From: an uncultured Ruminococcus sp.
GTDB lineage: Bacteria; Bacillota; Clostridia; Oscillospirales; Ruminococcaceae
Direction: 5' to 3'
DNA length: 27,400 bases
Assembly: GCA_937894495.1 (NCBI GenBank)
Contig: CALCRR010000171.1
Span: forward strand, 1-27,400
Made by a program: the position numbers and the translations under genes. The first letter of the stretch is position 1; every line of letters begins with the position of its first letter. Of this stretch, positions 15,075-22,511 are shown piece by piece. Below the pieces are notes generated by a model. That model did not search any database. It saw nothing but the letters and a program-made list of their open reading frames with translations, and had not been told where the DNA came from.

Positions 15075-15086
15075 TTAAACGTTTTA
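15075..15086. promoter_or_regulatory. LacI-type operator 2
   Basis: TTAAACGTTTTA repeats the same AAACGTTT core at 15077-15084, 56 bp after operator 1 and just before the LacI ribosome site. Two sites at this distance would allow looping by a tetramer or two independent dimers. Confidence 0.58.
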
Positions 15087-15113
15087 GACCGACAGAAAGG
15101 CGGAAACATCAAA

Positions 15114-16124
15114 ATGGTGTCATTAAAAGATATTTCCGTTCGCTGCGGCGTTTCAGTCGCTACGGTCAGCAAGGCACTCAACGGTCATAAGGACGTGAGC
15201 GAGGCTACCAGAGAAAGGCTGCTTAAGGCGGCTAAGGAAATGGGGTATTTCCCCAACTCGCAGGCAAGGGCTTTAAAAACCAACAAGACGCTGAACCTGG
15301 GAGTGATGTTTTCCGATGACGCGGGAAGCGGTCTGACCCATGAGTTTTTTGCAAAGGTGCTCAACAGCTTCAAGACTGAGGCTGAAAAAGCAGGGTACGA
15401 TATCACGTTTATCAACAAAAATGTGGGTAAGCAGAAGATGTCCACCTACGAGCACTGCAAATACCGCAATGTAGACGGCGTGGTCATCGCCTGTACAGAT
15501 TTCACATCTCAGGACGTTTATGAGATAATCAACGGGGATATTCCCGTGGTCACTATAGATCATATTTTTGATTGCAGGACCGCAGTGATGTCTAACAACG
15601 AAAAGGGAATGGAAGAGCTGGTAAACTACGCAGCGGACATGGGACACAGAAGGATCGCCTACATACAGGGCAACAGATCGGCTGTGGCGGAAAGAAGGCA
15701 GGCAGGCTTCTGCAAAGCCTGTATGAGCAGAGGGATAGAGGTCGACCCCGAGCTGTTGGTGATGGGCGACTACCACAACCCTGACAGGACCTACGAGCTG
15801 ACTAAGAAGATACTCGGTATGAAGGACCGACCGACCTGCATCTTTATGCCGGACGATTACTCGGCAATGGGCGGACTTCGGGCAATAAGCGACGCAGGAT
15901 TGAGCGTGCCTGATGATGTATCGGTAGTGGGATATGACGGGATAGCGTATGCGCAGCTGCTGTCTCCCAATCTCACAACATACTTGCAGGATACGCAAGC
16001 GATCGGAACAGCGGCAGCTAAACAGCTGATCTCGCTGATCGAAAATCCGCAGACCACCTTTACAGAGGTGATCACGGTGGACGGGCAGCTCATAGAGGGC
16101 AGCTCCGTCAGAAAAATAACATAG
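15114..16124 (+). CDS. LacI-family transcriptional regulator
   Basis: A 336-residue regulator. The N-terminal helix-turn-helix is textbook: LKDISVRCGVSVATVSKALN (residues 4-23), then the hinge helix region near NSQARALKTNKT (about 47-58). Residues about 60-336 are the sugar-binding domain, with the usual GYDGIAYAQLLSPNLTTYLQ stretch near the end that contacts the ligand. It lies directly upstream of a sugar-binding protein and two permeases, and AAACGTTT sites stand at its own promoter. It most likely represses this uptake locus until the transported sugar, or a product of it, is present. ATG 15114 follows AAAGGCGG by about 10 bases; GTG 15117 is a less likely start. Confidence 0.94.
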   Translation: MVSLKDISVRCGVSVATVSKALNGHKDVSEATRERLLKAAKEMGYFPNSQARALKTNKTLNLGVMFSDDAGSGLTHEFFAKVLNSFKTEAEKAGYDITFINKNVGKQKMSTYEHCKYRNVDGVVIACTDFTSQDVYEIINGDIPVVTIDHIFDCRTAVMSNNEKGMEELVNYAADMGHRRIAYIQGNRSAVAERRQAGFCKACMSRGIEVDPELLVMGDYHNPDRTYELTKKILGMKDRPTCIFMPDDYSAMGGLRAISDAGLSVPDDVSVVGYDGIAYAQLLSPNLTTYLQDTQAIGTAAAKQLISLIENPQTTFTEVITVDGQLIEGSSVRKIT

Positions 16125-16198
16125 GCATTAGTTTGACGCAAAAAAAATGCGGCAAAAAACAATAATAATGATAATGCAAAACAAGGAGGAAATTTATC

Positions 16199-17710
16199 AT
16201 GACAAATCTTAAGAAAATGCTCGCAGGCGCACTTTGCCTCTGCATGGCAGGTTCTATGCTCACAGCTTGCGGCAGCGACAAGGACGACAGCAGCAGCAAG
16301 AAGAGCAGCGGCAGCAACAACAACGGCAGCGCAGGCGCTACTGACGAGAACGGCGACAGAATTGCTACAACAGATATGCACGGCGCTGAGTCTTCAGAGG
16401 AGTCCAAGAACACTCTGAACATCTACTGCTGGAACACAGAGTTCAAGTCCAGACTTGACAAGTATTATCCTCAGGGTACTTCTCTCGACCTCGAGACAAA
16501 TACTCTTGATGACGGCACAACAGAGATCACAGCTATCAACGGCGTAAAGCTCAACTGGGTACAGATCGAGAACGAAGGCAACGCTTATCAGACAAAGCTT
16601 GACGACGCTCTCCAGGCTCAGAAGGACAGCGACAATAAAGTCGATATGTTCCTGATGGAAGCTGACTATGCTCTGAAGTATGCTAACGGCGGCGTAGCTC
16701 TCACAGTTACAGACCTGGGCATCACAGAGGATGATATGTCTCAGATGTATCAGTATACAAAGGACGTTGCTACAGAGACGGCTACAGGCGAGCTGAAGGG
16801 CGTTTCCTGGCAGGCTACACCAGGTCTGTTCATGTACAATGCTAACTACGCTCAGGAAGTTCTCGGAACTGACGATCCTGCAGAGGTACAGGAGTATGTT
16901 AAGGACTGGGATGCTTTCAAGGAGACAGCTGCTAAGATGAAGGAAGCTGGCATCTTCATGGTATCAGGTTATGACGATACATACAGATGCTTCTCCAACA
17001 ACGTTACTTCACCTTGGGTTGACGGTGAGACCATCAAGATCGATCCTCAGATCAAGGCTTGGGTTGACCAGACTAAGGAGTACACAGATGCCGGTTACAA
17101 CAACGGCACATCACTGTGGGATTCTGCATGGGCTGCTGGTCAGAAGATCGACGGTAAGGTATTCGGTTACTTCTATTCTACATGGGGCATTCCTTTCTGC
17201 CTGCTGCCTAACACAGTAGACGAGGAAATCAAGGCTGACGGCTCCAACGCAGTTGAAGGCAACGGCGGTTACGGCAGATGGAGAGCTTGCGAAGGTCCTC
17301 AGGCTTACTTCTGGGGCGGCACATGGATCTGCGGCGCTATCGACTCCGATAACACAGATATCGTTGCTGATATCATGAAGGTTATGACTTGCAACAAGGA
17401 CGTAGCTAAGGCTATCACAGAGGGCGAGCAGGACTACACCAACAACAAGGCAGCTATCCAGGAGCTTATCGACGGCGGTTACTCCAACCCATTCCTCGGC
17501 GGTCAGAACCACCTTGCACTGCTCACATCAGCAGCTGACAAGATCGATCTGAGCAACAAGCTCTCAGCTTATGACCAGGGATGCAACGAGAAGTTCCAGG
17601 CAGCTATGAAGGAATACTTCGTAGGCAACCTCGATTCTTACGAGGCAGCACTTGAGCAGTTCAAGACTGACATCACTGCAACATACGGTAACCTCAGCAC
17701 AGATTTCTAA
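16199..17710 (+). CDS. Carbohydrate ABC transporter, lipoprotein substrate-binding protein
   Basis: A 503-residue extracellular binding lipoprotein of solute-binding family 1. The signal ends in LTAC with lipidated Cys24, followed by a Ser/Gly/Asn/Lys linker (about 25-50). The mature domain starts near NTLNIYCWNTEFKSR. It captures a sugar or oligosaccharide and delivers it to the two permeases that follow. A very strong site, AAGGAGG, stands 8 bases before ATG 16199. Codon use is distinct from the neighbours: isoleucine is almost always ATC and arginine mostly AGA, while nearby genes use ATA and AGG freely, as expected for a heavily expressed protein. No good sigma-A promoter was found in the 74 bp after the LacI gene, so it may be co-transcribed with it. 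The substrate is not identified. Confidence 0.94.
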   Translation: MTNLKKMLAGALCLCMAGSMLTACGSDKDDSSSKKSSGSNNNGSAGATDENGDRIATTDMHGAESSEESKNTLNIYCWNTEFKSRLDKYYPQGTSLDLETNTLDDGTTEITAINGVKLNWVQIENEGNAYQTKLDDALQAQKDSDNKVDMFLMEADYALKYANGGVALTVTDLGITEDDMSQMYQYTKDVATETATGELKGVSWQATPGLFMYNANYAQEVLGTDDPAEVQEYVKDWDAFKETAAKMKEAGIFMVSGYDDTYRCFSNNVTSPWVDGETIKIDPQIKAWVDQTKEYTDAGYNNGTSLWDSAWAAGQKIDGKVFGYFYSTWGIPFCLLPNTVDEEIKADGSNAVEGNGGYGRWRACEGPQAYFWGGTWICGAIDSDNTDIVADIMKVMTCNKDVAKAITEGEQDYTNNKAAIQELIDGGYSNPFLGGQNHLALLTSAADKIDLSNKLSAYDQGCNEKFQAAMKEYFVGNLDSYEAALEQFKTDITATYGNLSTDF

Positions 17711-17744
17711 ATCGAAACTGACAAACCCAAATAGATAAACACCA

Positions 17745-17780
17745 AGGGGGTGGGTATTCTTGCCCTCCCCCTGTTTGTTT
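17745..17780 (+). terminator. Attenuator-like hairpin between binding protein and permeases
   Basis: AGGGGGTGGG (17745-17754) pairs with CCCTCCCCCT (17763-17772) with one mismatch, followed by GTTTGTTTA. It is a partial terminator. Such hairpins between binding protein and permease genes allow more binding protein than permease to be made. A second hairpin, ATATAAG with CTTATAT (about 17832-17852), lies close to the permease start. Confidence 0.68.
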
Positions 17781-17866
17781 ATATTGCCTGTTAAAAAAAG
17801 GCATTTACAATTGAATGATTTAAGAAAGGAATATAAGGCTTTTGCTTATATATCAGGTAACCAAAT

Positions 17867-18820
17867 ATGAAGAAAAAAAGCATCAGCTACGCTAAATGGG
17901 GCTATATATTCCTGATCCCGTTTTTTGTAGTTTATTTTATCTTCTCCCTTTATCCTTTGCTGTCAACATTCTATAACAGTACGCAGAATTACGTAATCGA
18001 CCGCGGATCCATCGACGGCGGCTGGTATTCAACAGCGCCTGAAGAGGAAGAAGAGGAAGAGGATACCTTCGTCGGTCTGGATAACTACTCGGCTGTTTTC
18101 AGCTCGGATGATACTCTTATGAAGAGCTTCGGCAACACCATCGTTATCTGGCTGATAGGCTTTATCCCTCAGATCGCGATCTCTCTTATCCTTGCAGTGT
18201 GGTTCACTGATCTTCGCCTGAAGATCAAGGCACAGGGCTTTTTCAAGGCAGTTATCTACCTGCCCAACGTTATCATGGCTTCGGCTATATCCTTCCTGTT
18301 CTATACACTGCTGACCAAGAACGGTGCGCTGTACGGTCTATTTGAGAATATGGCAGACGGCAAATCCATACTCGAGACAGTATGGGGCGCAAGGGGAACC
18401 ATCGGTTTCATCAACTTCCTGCTGTGGTACGGTAATACTACTATCCTGCTTATGGCAGCTATCATGGGCGTTGACCCATCACTGTATGAATCAGCATCTA
18501 TCGACGGCGCTAATCCTACAGAAACTTTCTGGAAGATCACTATCCCGCTTATCAAGCCTATCCTTTCATATGTTCTTGTAACATCTATGATCGGCGGTCT
18601 TCAGACATACGACGTTCCTGCACTGCTCACCAACGATAAGGGCAGCCCTACAGGTACCACTATGACGATAATCATGGAGATCCAGAAACGTAAGGATTCA
18701 GACGTTGGCAAGGCTTCGGCAGTCTGCGTTATCATCTTCATAATCTCCGCAGTTGTCGGCTTTGCAATGATGATGGCTTCTGAAGAAAAGAAGCCTAAGA
18801 AAAAGAAGAAAAGGGGGTAA
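17867..18820 (+). CDS. Sugar ABC transporter permease, MalF-type
   Basis: A 317-residue membrane protein with about six segments (first at about 14-34). The conserved cytoplasmic EAA loop is present as YESASIDGANPTETFWKITI (about 205-224), followed by PLIKP, the contact site for the ATPase. An acidic run, EEEEEEED, lies in the first outer loop (about 60-67), and the C-terminus ends in a lysine-rich KKPKKKKKRG tail. It forms the translocation pore with the next gene product. The ribosome site is only AGGTAA, weaker than the binding protein's, consistent with lower expression after the attenuator. Confidence 0.93.
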   Translation: MKKKSISYAKWGYIFLIPFFVVYFIFSLYPLLSTFYNSTQNYVIDRGSIDGGWYSTAPEEEEEEEDTFVGLDNYSAVFSSDDTLMKSFGNTIVIWLIGFIPQIAISLILAVWFTDLRLKIKAQGFFKAVIYLPNVIMASAISFLFYTLLTKNGALYGLFENMADGKSILETVWGARGTIGFINFLLWYGNTTILLMAAIMGVDPSLYESASIDGANPTETFWKITIPLIKPILSYVLVTSMIGGLQTYDVPALLTNDKGSPTGTTMTIIMEIQKRKDSDVGKASAVCVIIFIISAVVGFAMMMASEEKKPKKKKKRG

Positions 18821-18826
18821 GCAATA

Positions 18827-19705
18827 ATGAACAATAATGATATAGTTGGTCAGCAGACTGACGCCAAGCAGCTGCTTGTAAGAAGGATTATTGCTTATAC
18901 CGTACTTATATTCTTGGTAATAATCTCACTTCTGCCCTTCTATCTGCTGCTTATAAACGCTACTCGTGGTGTTTCGCAGATCGGTATCCGCTGGGTACCC
19001 GATAAGTATCTGGGCAAGAACTTCTCAAACCTTTTCAGCGGCACTACATCTGTTGCCTTCGGTAACGTGTTCAAGTCGCTTATCAATTCGCTTATAATCT
19101 CGGCTTCAGCTTCTCTGCTCAGCGTTTACTTCTCAGCTCTTACTGCTTACGCTGTTTATGTTTACGACTTCAAGCTCAGAAAGATCGCCGATACATTCAT
19201 ACTCCTGGTAATGATGGTCCCCACTCAGGCATCGGCTATCGGTTTCTACAGGTTCATGGGCGATCTGGGGCTCACTGATACCTACATTCCTCTGATAGTT
19301 CCTGCTATCGCAGCTCCCGCTACATACTACTTCATGAAGCAGTATATGCAGTCCTCACTGCCCCTCGAGATCGTTGAGGCTTCGAGAATTGACGGCTGCG
19401 GAGAGTTCAAGACCTTCAACAGCATAGTTGCTCCTATCCTGAAGCCTGCATACGCAGTTCAGATGATCTTCACCTTCGTTACTAACTGGAACAACTACTT
19501 CACACCAAGACTTATTCTCTCCGAGAAGGCAAAGTACACTGTACCGCTGGTACTTAGTGCAATGCGTAACTCAGGTCCTCAGGAGAAGGATCCCGGTATG
19601 TTCAACCTGTATATCGTTATCGCTATCCTGCCTGTAGTTATCGTTTATCTCTGCCTCTCCAAGTTTATTATCCGCGGTATCGCTCTCGGTTCCGTTAAGG
19701 GTTAA
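18827..19705 (+). CDS. Sugar ABC transporter permease, MalG-type
   Basis: A 292-residue membrane protein, second half of the pore. The EAA loop reads VEASRIDGCGEFKTFNSIVA (about 184-203), followed by PILKP. It starts 6 bp after the previous stop, with AGGGGGT serving as ribosome site, so the two permeases are surely co-translated. No ATP-binding protein gene follows; importers of this class in Bacillota usually borrow a shared MsmX-type ATPase encoded elsewhere. A strong terminator closes the operon. Confidence 0.94.
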   Translation: MNNNDIVGQQTDAKQLLVRRIIAYTVLIFLVIISLLPFYLLLINATRGVSQIGIRWVPDKYLGKNFSNLFSGTTSVAFGNVFKSLINSLIISASASLLSVYFSALTAYAVYVYDFKLRKIADTFILLVMMVPTQASAIGFYRFMGDLGLTDTYIPLIVPAIAAPATYYFMKQYMQSSLPLEIVEASRIDGCGEFKTFNSIVAPILKPAYAVQMIFTFVTNWNNYFTPRLILSEKAKYTVPLVLSAMRNSGPQEKDPGMFNLYIVIAILPVVIVYLCLSKFIIRGIALGSVKG

Positions 19706-19745
19706 TAAACAAGAGCATAACTTAAGATCAGGTCATATTAAAATA

Positions 19746-19779
19746 TCCGCTGTTGCTTTGTGCAGCAGCGGACTTTTTT
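19746..19779 (+). terminator. Operon terminator of the ABC locus
   Basis: TCCGCTGTTGC (19746-19756) pairs with GCAGCAGCGGA (19762-19772) with one G-T pair, followed by C and TTTTTT. Confidence 0.9.
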
Positions 19780-19794
19780 GCGGTTTTTCACTTT

Positions 19795-21132
19795 TTACTG
19801 AGCCAGCACTCCCGACTCGCTCTCTATCAGGATAAGCACCTGCTCCTCCTTTGCATTCTCGGCGTTGATATACACCAGCACGTTCCTGCCGTTTTTTGCC
19901 TTGCAGGTGAACTCATAGCAGAGCTTCTCATTCATGCCGTCGGTGGGTATCACCGCAAGCCTGTTGGAGCTGACGGTCAGCCTTGGGGACACCTCCTCCT
20001 GTGCTCTCGCAGGGGAGATAAGGTTCTCGGAGTAGCTTCTATGGGTGTGGTTCACCAGAAAGCCCCTGGCGTCATAGCCTGTGATATCGCCGTTATCCAT
20101 AGCCACCGAGACTTTGACCAGGTCGGGGTACACCCTTTTGCCCAGGTCGCTGTAGGCGAAATTCACCGTCATGATATTGTTTTGTATCTCATAATAGGTG
20201 GTCTCCATGGAGAGAATGCCCAGCCCCTCCAAAAACTCCTTAGCCTTGTTTTCGGCGTCAATGCTGCTGAGCTTGCTGCGGTCTGCGGTGCGCATATTGA
20301 GAAAATATGAGACATAGCCCCCCTGCTTTGTCACCTCGCAGAACACTATGCCGTCCTTATCCGAAAACCTCCAGGCAGGCATTTTGCCCTCAACGTCCTC
20401 GATCACCGCAAGCGCCGATGGGCTGATATCCAGCGCCATTGCCGCCTTTGAAAGTGCCTTGTCGCGGCTGACGGTAGCTGCGTTCTCGGTCATACGGGGA
20501 GCTCTTTCAAGGATATTGTCGGAGAACGGACCGTCGTAGATAAGGGTGGGGTAGTTATCAAAGTTGCCCTCAAAATCGCTGAAGCCCTCGGTGACATAGG
20601 GTATCTGCTTTTCAGAGGAAAGCCCCTTTATCTCAGCGAGGGAAATCTCCCCCCCTGTCACCGAGCCCTCCAGCTCCCACATATCCTCCGAGAGCTTTTT
20701 GGAGAAATCGTACAGCGATGACAGGCTGCGGTACTCCTCATCAGTGAGCTTCTCCCCCTGCATCAGCTTGTTTGAAAGCGACAGCGAATAGTTGCCCACC
20801 TGAGACAAAAACTTGTAGGTGTTCTCCAGGTTGAGCTCAGCCACAGGCAGCTGCGAAAGGGACGCCTTGGCAGCGCTCGCCTCACGGTAAAGCTCCACCG
20901 CCAGCTTCTGCTGCATCTCCCCCGAGCCTGCGTAGAGCTGCTTTTCAAGGGTAGCAGAAAGGTTCTCGCAGCTGCCTGCAAGGTCCTCCACCGCCCTGGA
21001 ATAGTTGTTCACCACCGCACGCTGCGCCTCATCGGCAGCCTTCGCATAGCAGTAGCTCTTGACCCCAAGTACCCCCACCAGCGCCAGCGCAAATAAACTG
21101 AGCCTTGTGACCCCACGGTTTGTTATAGACAT
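19795..21132 (-). CDS. ypeB: Germination protein YpeB-like
   Basis: A 445-residue protein with an N-terminal membrane anchor (about residues 6-24) followed by a long helical region. Its signature segments, such as SQLPVAELNLENTYKFLSQV and then GNYSLSLSNKL and LTDEEYRSLSSLYDFS, match the YpeB family pattern. The C-terminal half has PepSY-like repeats (ENKAKEFLEGLG, then ITGYDARGFLVNHTHR). In spore formers YpeB sits with the cortex-lytic enzyme SleB in the spore inner membrane and is needed for its stability. No sleB gene lies beside it here. ATG 21132 is chosen over 21141 because AAAGGA is 9 bases before 21132 but abuts 21141. A sporulation-sigma-like promoter is seen upstream. Confidence 0.82.
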   Translation of the reverse strand: MSITNRGVTRLSLFALALVGVLGVKSYCYAKAADEAQRAVVNNYSRAVEDLAGSCENLSATLEKQLYAGSGEMQQKLAVELYREASAAKASLSQLPVAELNLENTYKFLSQVGNYSLSLSNKLMQGEKLTDEEYRSLSSLYDFSKKLSEDMWELEGSVTGGEISLAEIKGLSSEKQIPYVTEGFSDFEGNFDNYPTLIYDGPFSDNILERAPRMTENAATVSRDKALSKAAMALDISPSALAVIEDVEGKMPAWRFSDKDGIVFCEVTKQGGYVSYFLNMRTADRSKLSSIDAENKAKEFLEGLGILSMETTYYEIQNNIMTVNFAYSDLGKRVYPDLVKVSVAMDNGDITGYDARGFLVNHTHRSYSENLISPARAQEEVSPRLTVSSNRLAVIPTDGMNEKLCYEFTCKAKNGRNVLVYINAENAKEEQVLILIESESGVLAQ

Positions 21133-21166
21133 ATTGATCATTCCTTTGTAAGTTATTCAGGTAAAA

Positions 21167-21197
21167 TTATTTTGCATTTTTTTACCCGAATTATTCA
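21167..21197 (-). promoter_or_regulatory. Candidate sigma-G/sigma-F-type promoter of ypeB
   Basis: On the minus strand TGAATA (21197-21192), 17 bp, then CAAAATAA (21174-21167). The forespore sigma consensus is about TGAATA - 17/18 bp - CATAATA, so there is one mismatch. The start would be near 21160, about 28 nt before the ATG. Regulation by forespore sigma is inferred from this and from the gene's identity. Confidence 0.5.
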
Positions 21198-21237
21198 CTA
21201 CAAAATAATTTTTTTGATATACCGTGTGGGTCGTTTA

Positions 21238-21272
21238 TTTGGGGACCTTTTGAAAAAGGGTCATCCCCAAAT
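21238..21272. repeat. GGGGACC...GGTCATCCCC hairpin repeat
   Basis: TTGGGGACCTTTTGAAAAAG followed by GGTCATCCCCAA resembles the hairpins inside the palindrome at about 8574-8607 and 8754-8787. It is a third dispersed copy of that hairpin family. Confidence 0.6.
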
Positions 21273-21314
21273 CACTCCGCAAGGGAACATTATTCCTTAG
21301 TCTCAAACTAATTC

Positions 21315-21749
21315 TTACAAATTTATCTTACCGACACCACGAAAGACGAACTCAATTTCCTGTTCAACTCCGCTGTCGGTTTTGACCTTCTCATGAATGA
21401 TGATCTTCTCGATGAAAGCGTTGATTATCTCAGCGTTTATCTCGCTAATATCGCTGTACTTTTTAGCAAGCGCCACAAAAGCATCAATGCCAGAAGCCTT
21501 GCTTTTCTGGGTTTCAAACTTGGCATTAAGCTCTGAAATCTCACTTTCAAGCGTTTTTCTTTCAGTTGCAAAATCCTCGCTCATAGACTTGTAATCATCA
21601 TCGCTTACTTTAACATAATTATTGTAAGTTGACCACGAATGGATCTTATTAGACTTGCCGTCATCAGTGGCTTGCTTGGCTTTATGGCGAGACTCACCAA
21701 TGGCGAGCTTTTTCACAAGCTCCCCCTGCACTTGATATTTTATTTTCAT
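21315..21749 (-). pseudogene. Chimeric recombinase remnant (integrase-like N-terminus, serine-recombinase C-terminus)
   Basis: A 144-residue ORF without a good ribosome site. Residues 1-47 (KLAIGESRHKAK, then IHSWSTYNNYVK) resemble the N-terminal segment of a tyrosine integrase. Residues about 48-144 (FATERKTLESEIS, then EIINAFIEKIIIHEK and EIEFVFRGVGKI) match the coiled-coil and C-terminal end of a large serine recombinase of the TnpX kind. The catalytic domains of both are missing. It is best read as a deletion fusion of two mobile-element genes, left beside the CRISPR array. The parent assignments rest on recalled sequence patterns, stronger for the C-terminal half. Confidence 0.65.
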
Positions 21750-21809
21750 TATAGCAGAAAAGTGCTTGTGTTATTAAAACGCTTATCTAGGCGGTTTTGT
21801 GAGGGTGGG

Positions 21810-21839
21810 AAAAAATAGAGCCTCCGAGGAGACTCTATT
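21810..21839 (-). terminator. Terminator of the CRISPR array transcript
   Basis: On the minus strand AATAGAGTCTC pairs with GAGGCTCTATT (one T-G pair) around a CTCG loop, followed by TTTTTT counting the end of the stem. It lies 9 bp beyond the last CRISPR repeat and fixes the direction of array transcription as minus. Confidence 0.85.
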
Positions 21840-21847
21840 AAATCACA

Positions 21848-22081
21848 TTATTAGTTTATCAATATTCATCAGAGGACTAAAACTATTTCGTGCGCACAAG
21901 TCCATTGTTGTCTGTATTAGTTTATCAATATTCATCAGAGGACTAAAACGTTGCAATATTGCAAAAGGCTACACGCTAGGTATTAGTTTATCAATATTCA
22001 TCAGAGGACTAAAACTTCTAGCAAGGTATATAATCTCCTGCGAGCGTATTAGTTTATCAATATTCATCAGAGGACTAAAAC
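21848..22081 (-). CRISPR. Type II CRISPR array, 4 repeats and 3 spacers
   Basis: Repeats of 36 nt at 21848-21883, 21914-21949, 21980-22015 and 22046-22081 are separated by exactly 30-nt spacers (21884-21913, 21950-21979, 22016-22045). On the minus strand each repeat begins GTTTTAGTCCTCTGATGAAT, the GTTTTAG start typical of type II. The plus-strand end is GGACTAAAAC. Three repeats are identical; the leader-distal one (21848-21883) has one change at its end (G to T on plus), which marks the old end of the array. The spacers show no match elsewhere in this window. Confidence 0.98.
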
Positions 22082-22187
22082 CGATGATTTCATCAATAGT
22101 TACAATAATAAATAGTCATCAGTTTTATTGCTTTGTGAGTTTTGCATCAACATCTGATGCTCATCACGTTATTTTGTTCTTTTGATA
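22082..22187 (-). promoter_or_regulatory. CRISPR leader
   Basis: The AT-rich stretch of 106 bp between the cas2 stop and the first (newest) repeat. On the minus strand it has GAGTTATAATATC near the cas2 end as a possible -10, and TTTATTATTGTAACTATTGA close to the repeat. Its place, next to the conserved repeats and opposite to the degenerate one, fits the leader where new spacers are inserted. Confidence 0.7.
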
Positions 22188-22511
22188 TTATAACTCAATT
22201 ATATCCTTTTTGTCAAGTAAATTTTCATCTTTTAGTTTTTCACCGACAAGCAGTTTCATTGAGGTGTACTGCTTTTCGGTAACAGTAAGCACTCTGACTG
22301 AGCCCTTCGGCGGCACATTGGCTTCAATTATCCTGCAATGCTTTTTTGCATCATCATGGTTTCTGACAGTTCTCGAATACACTGAAAACTGTATCATTAT
22401 AAATCCATCATTTATAAGAAATTTTCTGAATTTAGCGTACTCTTTTCTATCCTTTTTGGTTGTAACAGGAAGGTCAAAAAACACTATAATTCTCATAAAT
22501 CTGTTAACCAT
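22188..22511 (-). CDS. cas2: CRISPR-associated endonuclease Cas2
   Basis: A 107-residue protein that bridges two Cas1 dimers in the spacer-integration complex. It starts VNRFMRIIVFFDLPV after Met, with the conserved Asp of the first beta strand in FFDLP, then KFRKFLINDGFIMIQFSVYS and later RVLTVTEKQY, all typical of type II Cas2. ATG 22511 is chosen because type II Cas2 proteins usually have about five residues before the MRI segment, and GAGGA lies about 8 bases upstream; ATG 22496 is the alternative. The start overlaps the end of cas1 by 8 nt, so the two are translationally coupled. Confidence 0.95.
   Translation of the reverse strand: MVNRFMRIIVFFDLPVTTKKDRKEYAKFRKFLINDGFIMIQFSVYSRTVRNHDDAKKHCRIIEANVPPKGSVRVLTVTEKQYTSMKLLVGEKLKDENLLDKKDIIEL

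Noticed and set aside
16125..16198. Separate promoter for the binding-protein gene using TTGACG at 16133
   Set aside because: No -10 box stands 16-18 bp downstream; the nearest GATAAT is about 31 bp away.
21315..21749. Csn2 or Cas4 gene next to the array
   Set aside because: The only ORF there is the recombinase fusion, with no Csn2 or Cas4 pattern, and it lies beyond the array terminator.
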